From Thermoproteota archaeon (lineage in GTDB: Archaea > Thermoproteota > Korarchaeia > Korarchaeales > Korarchaeaceae): DNA of 11,283 bases. The stretch lies in contig DRBY01000036.1 in the NCBI GenBank assembly GCA_011042755.1, positions 1-11,283 on the forward strand, given 5' to 3'. Both the position numbers and the translations under genes were made by a program. Of the stretch, positions 5,415 through 11,283 are shown piece after piece (the stretch's first letter is position 1; each line of letters begins with the position of its first letter). Below the pieces are notes generated by a model. The model did not search any database and was not told the DNA's origin. It saw only the letters and a program-made list of their open reading frames with translations.

Positions 5415-6491
5415 CTATGAGTACATCACATAGCCAGTCTCCTCAGTAATCCTGTATCCAGGCATATTGGCGAGGATCTCGGCCAACTCTCCCGATGTCA
5501 TGATTCTGATCAGCTCCTGCGCAGCCTGCTTCTTGAGAGACTGCTTCCTGACTATTAGGTCGTACCACTCCCAAGCCAGCCTCTTAAAGCCCAGGCCGAA
5601 CTTCTCTGCCACGAATCGCACCGCGACGCCCACATCGGCCTCGCCAGACGCCACCTTCTTGGCGATGCCCACGTGCGTTCTCACCTCAGTCTGGTATCCC
5701 TTCACCCTCTTCGGCGCCTCGTGCGGGTCTATCCCTAGATCTAAGGCCTGCTGACGGAGGAGGTAGTCAAGGAGAATTCTCGTGCCCGAGCCGGGATTTC
5801 TGTTGATGAGCCTGAACTTGCCAGCGAGCAGATCCTTGAGGCTCTCAATCTTTGTATCGGGCCTGTAGACTAGGCCGATCTCTCGCTGGTAACCGCGTAT
5901 CACCACGACCTTACCGTCCAGCCAGTATCTCGAGAGGTAGGAGACGTTGTACATCCCGGTCTCCGGGTCGAGTAAGTGAGAGCCCGCCGCATCCGCCTGC
6001 TCCAGCATTAAGGCCGCGAGACCCCCAGCGGAGCCTAGCCACACCCTCTCTATGTCGAGCTCTGGTTTAGAAGATTTCACTCGCTCTAGGATTGCTTCAA
6101 GCGCGGGATCGTGGCTGCCAGCCACTAGGAAGTCGGGAGGGACCTCCCTCATCCTCCCGACGAGTTCCAACCTCCTGCGCTCCAGCTTAGACTTCTCCTC
6201 CATGTACCGCTTGAGGAGGGCCTTCCCCAACGGCTTGAGCCTGGCCCCACCGCCTCCACGTCCACCCCTTCTGACCTCTAGGACGCGCTCGCCCAAGATC
6301 TTCTCCAGGTCAGAGAGCTTCTCCCAGACTCTGGAGTAGGAGGCCCCCACGGCCTTGCAAGCCGCCAGTAGGGAGCCTCTTCTCTCTACCTCCTCCAGAA
6401 TCTTGGCCAACTTTGGATCTAGTATGACCTCCCCCCTGTACTCGAGTACTAGCGCAACTTTCGGCCTGACTTCCTCCAGCGGATTTCTCAC
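5415..6491 (-). CDS. ModE-type HTH fused to a PBP-like sensor domain, probable molybdate/tungstate regulator
   Basis: 358 residues. Residues 25-95 form a LysR/ModE-type winged helix: GSLLAACKAVGASYSRVW at 39-56 and the wing RRGGRGGGGARLKPLGKALL at 74-93, whose Gly-rich segment is a hallmark of ModE. A helical linker (95-117) leads to a periplasmic-binding-protein-like domain at about 121-345 of the PF12727 type, with NRNPGSGTR at 230-238, THVGIAKKVASGEADVGVAV at 272-291 and AGSHDPALE at 124-132. In related proteins this domain replaces the MOP domain and is thought to bind oxyanions. There is no signal peptide, so it acts in the cytosol. The GTG start at 6491 lies 27 bases from the centre of a TATA element, suggesting a leaderless mRNA. 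No molybdate transporter or cofactor gene is visible nearby, so the targets are outside the window. Confidence is high for the architecture, lower for the ligand. Confidence 0.88.
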   Translation of the reverse strand: MRNPLEEVRPKVALVLEYRGEVILDPKLAKILEEVERRGSLLAACKAVGASYSRVWEKLSDLEKILGERVLEVRRGGRGGGGARLKPLGKALLKRYMEEKSKLERRRLELVGRMREVPPDFLVAGSHDPALEAILERVKSSKPELDIERVWLGSAGGLAALMLEQADAAGSHLLDPETGMYNVSYLSRYWLDGKVVVIRGYQREIGLVYRPDTKIESLKDLLAGKFRLINRNPGSGTRILLDYLLRQQALDLGIDPHEAPKRVKGYQTEVRTHVGIAKKVASGEADVGVAVRFVAEKFGLGFKRLAWEWYDLIVRKQSLKKQAAQELIRIMTSGELAEILANMPGYRITEETGYVMYS

Positions 6492-6509
6492 AGTTATCTT
6501 GCAGGAGAA

Positions 6510-6523
6510 CGTTCCTTATAACG
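6510..6523 (-). promoter_or_regulatory. TATA box with overlapping CGTT-N6-AACG dyad upstream of the ModE-like gene
   Basis: On the minus strand the site reads CGTTATAAGGAACG. TTATAA (6516-6521) is 27 bases upstream of GTG 6491, the distance expected for a leaderless start. CGTT and AACG half-sites flank a 6-base spacer, reminiscent of the CGTTAT/ATAACG half-sites of bacterial ModE operators, and a palindromic GAACGTTC (6507-6514) overlaps. This could be an autoregulatory operator covering the TATA box. The dyad is short, so a chance match is possible. Confidence 0.45.
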
Positions 6524-6804
6524 ATATCCGCAATATCTGCTACTGTAGCGTGAATTTAGAGCGATTAATGAGCTGTTTGACCTATCTCGGGAGAGGATTT
6601 CTCAGTAAACTAGGCCGTGAGACCAGCTCCAGCCTTACAACAATCGTTTCCGAGAAATTAGAGAACGAACCTGGGATAACAATAGGAGAAAGGAGTTGCG
6701 TAGGACTCTCGTGCGGTCTTGAGTTCCCTTCCGCTCAGTTAGAATGGGATCGCTGTGCCTACTTATAGGACAAATCATACTGTGAAGGCAAGGCAAGCTT
6801 CAGA

Positions 6805-6836
6805 GTGACCGAGGGCGTTTCGACCCGCTCGGTCAC
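6805..6836. repeat. 9-bp stem hairpin, terminator or part of an RNA
   Basis: Perfect arms GTGACCGAG (6805-6813) and CTCGGTCAC (6828-6836) enclose a 14-base loop; with one bulged base the stem extends by two pairs. It is stable and GC-rich, as a thermophile RNA would need. It lies about 80 bases beyond the malate dehydrogenase stop on the minus strand, but no T-run follows on either strand, so a standard intrinsic terminator is unlikely. Confidence 0.55.
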
Positions 6837-6918
6837 CTTACCCGCCGCGCGGAGCGGATGCTAATTACCGGTGGAGAACCCGTATTCTAGAGGTCATGCC
6901 AAGATTCGGCGCCTCCTG

Positions 6919-7803
6919 TCAAGCACAGGTATACCCTAGCTCTGCCAGCTTCTCCGCGACGACGGCAGCCGACTTACGCAGCATTTCTACTTCGTCCCTC
7001 GATAGGAGCTCCTCTCTAATCTTCTCGATCCCCTTCGCTCCCACGACTGCTGGCACGCCCACAGCCGCCTTCTTAATCCCAAACTCTCCATCGAGAACCG
7101 CGTTTACCGGGAGGGTGAGCTTCTTGTCCTCGAGGATCGAGTCGATGAGAATGCTCAGACACGTCGCGGGACCGTAATACGTCCCCCCCTTCCTCGCTAT
7201 TATCTCCGCTGCGACGGATCGAACTCGAGGCGCGACGACCTCGGCCTTGCGGCCAACGCCGACTGGGAACATCGTTTCGCCATGTTCTCCCAACATCATC
7301 GGGTAGACATCTTCCTCTGGGGAGTGCAGCTCTCCCAGCTCACACCACAGCCTAACCGTGTCGAGGAAGCTGCCTGTACCGAGCACTTCACGCCTGGGCT
7401 TTCCGCTCTCTACCCAGGCAACGTAGGTCATCACGTCGACGGGGTTCGTCGTGACCACGATCAAAGCGTCGGGAGCATGCTTCATTAACTCGCGAATTAC
7501 GCTCACGATTATAGAGTGATTTCTCTTGGCTAGGTCCATTCTGGTCATTCCGGGCTTCCTAGCGACGCCAGCGGTAACGATCACGATGTCGCATCCACTC
7601 AGCAGGGAGTAGTCAGATCCCCCGCGAACCTTCAAATCCTTTCCAAGCGCTGAGATTGCGTGTTGGAGGTCTATCGCCTCTCCAACAGCCAGGTTTTCGA
7701 TTATATCTACCAGGACCAACTCATCTAGCCTGAGCCGGAGGGCGCAGGCGTAAGCCGTGGTAGAGCCTACCCTACCCGTGCCAACGATGCCTATCTTTGA
7801 CAT
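6919..7803 (-). CDS. mdh: malate dehydrogenase, LDH-like family
   Basis: 294 residues, a little short of the usual 300-330. It interconverts malate and oxaloacetate with a nicotinamide cofactor in the cytosol. Visible: Rossmann loop GTGRVG at 8-13; D33 at the end of the second strand, which favours NAD over NADP; the mobile loop AGVARKPGMTR at 78-88, where R82 occupies the position (Gln102 in LDH) that selects malate over lactate and R88 matches Arg109; TTNPVD at 118-123; LDTVR at 147-151, giving the Asp168/Arg171 pair; and GEHGE at 172-176 with catalytic H174. All key residues are present. The ATG start has no strong Shine-Dalgarno sequence; a TATA-like AATTTTATT (7838-7846, minus strand) would give a leader of about 12 bases. 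The 65-base gap from the ABC fusion gene and this promoter suggest separate transcription. Confidence 0.95.
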   Translation of the reverse strand: MSKIGIVGTGRVGSTTAYACALRLRLDELVLVDIIENLAVGEAIDLQHAISALGKDLKVRGGSDYSLLSGCDIVIVTAGVARKPGMTRMDLAKRNHSIIVSVIRELMKHAPDALIVVTTNPVDVMTYVAWVESGKPRREVLGTGSFLDTVRLWCELGELHSPEEDVYPMMLGEHGETMFPVGVGRKAEVVAPRVRSVAAEIIARKGGTYYGPATCLSILIDSILEDKKLTLPVNAVLDGEFGIKKAAVGVPAVVGAKGIEKIREELLSRDEVEMLRKSAAVVAEKLAELGYTCA

Positions 7804-7868
7804 CGATGACGACCCATTTACCAGAGCCGCTCAGAACAATAAAATTCTAGCAGACGCGACTTCTTGGG

Positions 7869-9779
7869 TTAGGTCCACCCTCTAGCCTCAGCCACGGTTC
7901 CATAGCCAACGAACAGGATTCTGTCTGGATCTAGAGCCTTAAGAACCTCTCTCCTGTGGGTTACGACTACTGCCGTAATTCCCGCCTCTCTGACGAGCTT
8001 CCCCAGCCCTCTGGCTATCCTCATGGCCGTCAGAGCGTCTAGGTGTGCCGCGAACTCGTCCAGCAAGAGGAGGTTTGGTCTCTCTGCCAGCAGGCTGGCG
8101 AGCCTAGCCCTCTCCCTCTGTCCGGTGGACAGCTCCTTGTACCTGGCCCTGTACAGCACCGCGTCGGAGAGACCGCACCTGTTCAAGATCTCCACAGCTG
8201 GCCTCTCGTCGCCCAGCTTCCTGTACACGTTCTCCAAGATGGACTCATCTCCAAACTCTAGCTCGCTCTCGCCGGGAATCAGCACGCCTGCCTTTGCATT
8301 TGGGGGCGCCTCCACTCTGCCTGCGGTCGGCTCAAACTTGGGGCCCTTCAGGCCCTCGCAAGCGCCCCAGATGAGCCTCAGGAAGGTGGTCTTGCCCGCG
8401 CCTGATGCTCCGACGACTGCCACAACTTCCCCGGGCCTTATCTCGAGGTCGACGTCTCTGAGGACTTGCCTCTGTATCACGCGGCTCCTCACGCCAAATG
8501 CCTCGAGCAGCTGCCTCAGCCTCTCCGGAAGCCCATCAACGTCGAGCTCGTTCTCAAACACCATCGAGACGTCTCTGAACCTCACGGGACCGCTCAGAGG
8601 CTCAACCCTGCCATAGGTCGGGACGCACAGCCTGCCCCCGTGCTGCCTGGCCACCGGGTCCTCCTCTAGGAACCTCTGCAGGCGCTCCCTCCCCTCGTCG
8701 GTGAGGGGGTAGTAGAGCACGGGCCTGCCCGAGGCCGTGTCCCAGACGTACTTGAACCCAACCTTCTCGAAGAACGGGTTGTACCTCGCCATCTGGGCTA
8801 TGGTCTCCACGATGTGCTTCTTCCTGCGCATCTCTGGTATCCTCCTCTCTTCTATCCACTTCAGGGCCATCTTCACCGAGAGCTGGCCCAACCCGTCCGA
8901 CCTGTAGTCTGGGTGGACGACCACCCTGGCCACCCTGGCGGCCGCCGTGTCGGTCTGCTTCAGGGCCTCCCACTTCACCTCCTCCCAGAGCCTCCTCAGC
9001 CCGACCTCCCTTCCGTACCTCTCCCGCAGTTCTGCGAGCCTCTTCTTCAGGAGCTCCTCTGGGTTGTAGACCGGGTGGAACCAGTCGGCCGGAAACACTT
9101 TCTCTCGGATGTCCCTCACAATCTCGCCGTCGGGCAACCTCCTGTGCATCTTGGGGACAGGAGGGTCTATCCTGACGTAGGCTACGTACTGAGGCTCGTA
9201 CTCCTCCCTGTCGACGAGTTCCAACACCAAGAACCTGGAGGCAGGCGTCGAGCCCTTGATCTCCAGGATGTGAACCTTGTCGTCGGTTCCGCAGTTGGGG
9301 CAGGCTGGCCTGGTGTTGGCCTCCATGATCTCCCCGCAGGTCTCGCACCACCAAAGGGCCACCAGCTCCTTCTGCGAGGCGTAGTGGTACTGCTCCAACT
9401 CTGCTATGGCCTCGAAGTCCCTCTCGTAGGTGGCCTCCCTCGCTCTAATCTTGTAGGAGTAGACGGGCTCTCCTGTCAGCGGGCTTAGCCTCCGCGACTC
9501 TTCCTCTTTCGAGAAGACGGGCCAGATCAGGAGAGGTCCATCGTCGAGCACGCGCCACAGCCTGTACTCTCCAAAGGACAGCGTTATCTCGCCTTCACCG
9601 CCGAATAGGGGCTTCCTGGTTTCTACAATCACTCTCTCTCCGGTTCTGAACCACTGGGCTACGGTTCCGGACATGTAGAGCGAGAGGAAGAGATCTCCTG
9701 TCCTCACCTCTAAGATCCCAAACCAGCGGTTCTTGAATCTCGGGATCTCAGACCCTACTACCTCGCCTTCTAAACGCAC
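7869..9779 (-). CDS. Zn-ribbon/GNAT acetyltransferase-ABC ATPase fusion (COG2401 type)
   Basis: 636 residues without membrane helices, so soluble. In order: a beta-rich N-terminal domain (1-80), possibly OB-like; a helical segment (118-142) that looks like the start of a GNAT fold; a zinc ribbon with C145, C148, C160 and C163; the GNAT core, with the acetyl-CoA loop HPDYRSDGLGQ at 289-299 and the terminal FFEKVGF at 336-342; and an ABC ATPase (about 398-636) with Walker A GASGAGKTT at 457-465, signature LSTGQ at 550-554, Walker B LLLLDE at 570-575, D-loop HLD at 579-581 and switch H608. The Q-loop region reads VLIPGESELEFGDES without the usual Gln. This matches the orphan group described as an ABC-type ATPase fused to a predicted acetyltransferase. 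The substrate is unknown; the ribbon and lack of a permease favour a nucleic-acid or ribosome-related role over transport. GTG 9779 fits a leaderless start. Confidence 0.92.
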   Translation of the reverse strand: MRLEGEVVGSEIPRFKNRWFGILEVRTGDLFLSLYMSGTVAQWFRTGERVIVETRKPLFGGEGEITLSFGEYRLWRVLDDGPLLIWPVFSKEEESRRLSPLTGEPVYSYKIRAREATYERDFEAIAELEQYHYASQKELVALWWCETCGEIMEANTRPACPNCGTDDKVHILEIKGSTPASRFLVLELVDREEYEPQYVAYVRIDPPVPKMHRRLPDGEIVRDIREKVFPADWFHPVYNPEELLKKRLAELRERYGREVGLRRLWEEVKWEALKQTDTAAARVARVVVHPDYRSDGLGQLSVKMALKWIEERRIPEMRRKKHIVETIAQMARYNPFFEKVGFKYVWDTASGRPVLYYPLTDEGRERLQRFLEEDPVARQHGGRLCVPTYGRVEPLSGPVRFRDVSMVFENELDVDGLPERLRQLLEAFGVRSRVIQRQVLRDVDLEIRPGEVVAVVGASGAGKTTFLRLIWGACEGLKGPKFEPTAGRVEAPPNAKAGVLIPGESELEFGDESILENVYRKLGDERPAVEILNRCGLSDAVLYRARYKELSTGQRERARLASLLAERPNLLLLDEFAAHLDALTAMRIARGLGKLVREAGITAVVVTHRREVLKALDPDRILFVGYGTVAEARGWT

Positions 9780-9794
9780 AAGGAAGTTTGGCTT

Positions 9795-9808
9795 GGTATA
9801 CTATATCC
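9795..9808 (-). promoter_or_regulatory. putative TATA element of the GNAT-ABC fusion gene
   Basis: On the minus strand it reads GGATATAGTATACC, with its centre about 22 bases before GTG 9779. No Shine-Dalgarno sequence intervenes, which is consistent with a leaderless transcript. Confidence 0.5.
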
Positions 9809-9849
9809 TCTACGTCAGGCCAACTACGATCCGGCCTTTTGTCGTGATC

Positions 9850-9883
9850 ATTTGAGAGAGCCTTGAGTCGATCGATCTCAAAT
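9850..9883. repeat. inverted repeat upstream of the GNAT-ABC fusion gene
   Basis: Arms ATTTGAGA (9850-9857) and TCTCAAAT (9876-9883) are perfect over 8 bases with an 18-base spacer. An overlapping alternative pairs TTGAG (9863-9867) with CTCAA (9877-9881) around the palindrome TCGATCGA (9868-9875). It sits about 45 bases upstream of the TATA element and just past the CDF gene stop, so it could be an operator or an mRNA 3' structure. No T-run follows on the minus strand. Confidence 0.4.
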
Positions 9884-9921
9884 CCACTCACTTCGAGCGT
9901 GTTGCTACGCTTGTGCGGGCC

Positions 9922-11244
9922 CTAAGCGCCTACGCTCGTGATTCTAACGACGACCTTGGCCTCAGGGTAGACCCCGGCGAAAACTGCCTCGATCTCGTGA
10001 GCCAGTTTGTTAACATCCTTTAGAGGCATGTTTGGATCTGCCCCCACCGTAATCTCAAGTCTCTCCATGTCTGGACTCTCAACGAGGCGCAGGTCCACCC
10101 GCTCTACGCCCGGCATGGCGAGAATCTTTTCCTTAAGTTCCTCAAGGCTGGGCCGCCTCTCCCCGCGGCTGTGATCTAGGTGAACGACGGCCTCCTCGAG
10201 AGCGAGTTCACCCTTTAGCCTCTCTTCAACTCTTCTGGCAAGCTTGTCTGCTTCCTTGAGCTTCATCCTATCGCTGAGGACGAGGTGAAGAGTAAGCCTG
10301 TCTCTCTCAGCCCCGTAGAACTCAATCGAGTGAACCCCGAGGACGCCAGGCTCCGACATTGCTATCTCGATGGCCCTGGTGGCCCTGCTGGCCCCCGCTG
10401 GCACTGGAGTTAGCGTCACGTCAGCAGACCCTACCTTCTCCTCTACTCTCCTAGCGGCGTTCTTCAGAAGTTCCGATGCTTCTTCGGCTGTGAGGGATGG
10501 ATCTACGCCTACAACTGCGTCTGCCAGCGCTATTCTGCCGATTCTGCGAGCCCTGACCCTCTCAACGAACACCATGCCCTCGCTCGACTCCAGGGCCGAT
10601 CGGATCTCCTCTAAGAGCTTAGGGTCTACTCGATCAAGCAAATCCGATGCAGACCAGTAAGCCACCTTGAGTGTGGAGGGCATAACGGCGGCCGATATCA
10701 GAGCGGCGGAGAGGGGGTCAAGCCAGGGGGCGACCCTGCTGGAGACCAAGAGTATGACGGCGACGAGCAGGGTTCTGCCAGAGTCCCAAGCGTAGTTGAG
10801 GGCTTCCGACTGGAGGGCCCTACTTCCCTCAGATCTGCCAACAGACCAGAGCACCCCGGATCTCACCACGTTGACTAGAGAAGTGGCGAGCAGCGCGCCG
10901 AGGGCCAGAGGGCTCGTGCTAGGGGCTGGAACCCCGCGTATGAGTCCAATGACTCCCTTCAGGAATATGTAGGCCTCTGCCTCTAGCAACACGACGGACG
11001 CCATGAGGCCGAGCAGGCTGTCAACCTTAGCGTGGCCGTAGGGGTGCTCTGCGTCTGGCGGTCGGCGCGAGACTCTCAGGGCCAAGAGGGTTATAGATGA
11101 AGTTACTACATCTCCTACAGAGTCCACGACCTCGGCTAGGACTACGACGCTTCCAGTGACCAGAGCGACGAGAGCCTTCACGCCCACCATGATCACGGAA
11201 ACAGCAATTGACCCGATGGCCGCCAGCTCGGCTCTGGAAGGCAC
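9922..11244 (-). CDS. CDF-family cation efflux protein with a triple C-terminal domain
   Basis: 440 residues against about 300 for typical members. CDF proteins export divalent metals by proton exchange and work as dimers. The membrane part (about 8-200) shows six hydrophobic segments, the helix-2 metal motif DSVGD (D41, D45), the conserved HPYGHAKVDSL at 67-77 and, in helix 5, NYAWD (N150, D154), where zinc exporters have HxxxD. The tail contains three successive alpha/beta units of about 75 residues, at roughly 203-282, 285-358 and 364-437, each a helix, a strand starting near a GV or MV pair, a strand, a long helix and a final strand: the layout of the usual single ferredoxin-like CDF domain. 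The second ends with HLDH (355-358), a possible metal site. GTG 11244 has no Shine-Dalgarno sequence and may be leaderless. The metal is uncertain; the altered helix 5 argues against a simple zinc exporter. Confidence 0.92.
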   Translation of the reverse strand: MPSRAELAAIGSIAVSVIMVGVKALVALVTGSVVVLAEVVDSVGDVVTSSITLLALRVSRRPPDAEHPYGHAKVDSLLGLMASVVLLEAEAYIFLKGVIGLIRGVPAPSTSPLALGALLATSLVNVVRSGVLWSVGRSEGSRALQSEALNYAWDSGRTLLVAVILLVSSRVAPWLDPLSAALISAAVMPSTLKVAYWSASDLLDRVDPKLLEEIRSALESSEGMVFVERVRARRIGRIALADAVVGVDPSLTAEEASELLKNAARRVEEKVGSADVTLTPVPAGASRATRAIEIAMSEPGVLGVHSIEFYGAERDRLTLHLVLSDRMKLKEADKLARRVEERLKGELALEEAVVHLDHSRGERRPSLEELKEKILAMPGVERVDLRLVESPDMERLEITVGADPNMPLKDVNKLAHEIEAVFAGVYPEAKVVVRITSVGA

Positions 11245-11283
11245 TACTCAATTGGTCCTAGCCCGCTATTTGATCCTTGGTAA

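Larger units (their letters stand above)
6492..6918. other. 427-base intergenic region, candidate structured RNA locus
   Basis: The stretch lies between the ModE-like start and the malate dehydrogenase stop. Near the left end is the promoter at 6510-6523. A plus-strand TATA-like TTATAG (6763-6768) is followed, about 25 bases later, by a GC-rich block (about 6788-6890) with the hairpin at 6805-6836 and a CCGCGCGG palindrome at 6845-6852. A plus-strand frame from ATG 6568 to 6768 could encode 66 residues but has no ribosome-binding site and no recognisable content. I found no tRNA signature and no clear C/D-box pair. Confidence 0.35.

Noticed and set aside
6568..6768. Possible 66-residue plus-strand gene in the intergenic gap
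   Set aside because: No ribosome-binding site or promoter at the right distance and no recognisable composition; it is the end of a longer shadow frame.
6805..6836. Hairpin as a tRNA T-arm or C/D-box guide RNA
   Set aside because: The loop does not form a TTCRANY T-loop with proper 5-bp stem, and no C box/D box pair in the right order flanks it.
6805..6836. Hairpin as an intrinsic terminator of malate dehydrogenase
   Set aside because: No T-run follows on either strand.
8602..9354. Long minus-strand frame inside the GNAT-ABC gene
   Set aside because: Arg/Gly/Gln-rich shadow of a gene with clear motifs in another frame.
8814..9488. Plus-strand 224-residue frame opposite the GNAT-ABC gene
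   Set aside because: Leu/Pro/Val/His-rich composition typical of the antisense of a GC-rich gene; no motif seen.
9816..9840. AGGCC...GGCCTTTTG as a plus-strand terminator
   Set aside because: Only a 5-bp stem, and no plus-strand gene lies upstream to be terminated.
1..11283. CRISPR array, insertion sequence, rRNA or tRNA
   Set aside because: No regularly spaced repeats, transposase motifs, terminal repeats or conserved RNA blocks were seen on either strand.

Overview
The window looks like part of a thermophilic archaeal chromosome. TATA-box elements lie about 25 bases upstream of several genes. Start codons are mostly GTG or TTG, either behind GGTGA-type Shine-Dalgarno sequences or, for several genes, with no visible leader. 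Arg is mainly AGG/AGA, proteins are rich in charged Glu/Arg/Lys, and one gene is the ABC-ATPase/acetyltransferase fusion (COG2401) that I know mainly from archaea. A TACK-lineage thermophile is my guess, with low confidence on lineage. There are no rRNA or tRNA genes, insertion sequences or CRISPR arrays. Twelve protein genes are supported; one is cut by the left edge.

Left half (1-5400): two divergent operons share the AT-rich 2712-3019 control region. The minus-strand operon reads from an unknown 179-residue protein, through a 4-base overlap into a small two-helix membrane protein, then a processive-type membrane glycosyltransferase (GT2), then an MFS transporter that runs off the window. 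The plus-strand operon encodes a Yip1-like multi-helix membrane protein, a membrane-anchored beta-repeat protein resembling DUF4097/Toastrack, and a regulator with two winged-helix regions. All are coupled by overlapping ends, and a 110-residue membrane protein follows. The shared region holds an 11-bp perfect inverted repeat at the predicted start of the plus transcript and a 20-bp-period direct repeat upstream of the minus promoter, both sharing the octamer AATTACTT. My reading is a cell-envelope surveillance and surface-glycan module with its own regulator; this is inference.

Right half (5415-11283): all genes lie on the minus strand. They are a ModE-type HTH fused to a periplasmic-binding-protein-like sensor domain (probable molybdate/tungstate regulator), a malate dehydrogenase of the LDH-like family, a 636-residue Zn-ribbon/GNAT/ABC-ATPase fusion, and a CDF cation-efflux protein with an unusually long cytoplasmic tail that reads as three tandem ferredoxin-like domains. 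The 427-base gap at 6492-6918 holds a strong hairpin in a GC-rich block and may encode a structured RNA.

Strongest leads for follow-up are the Yip1/Toastrack/double-wHTH locus with its nested palindrome, the triple-tail CDF protein with an altered metal site, and the GNAT-ABC fusion lacking a canonical Q-loop.
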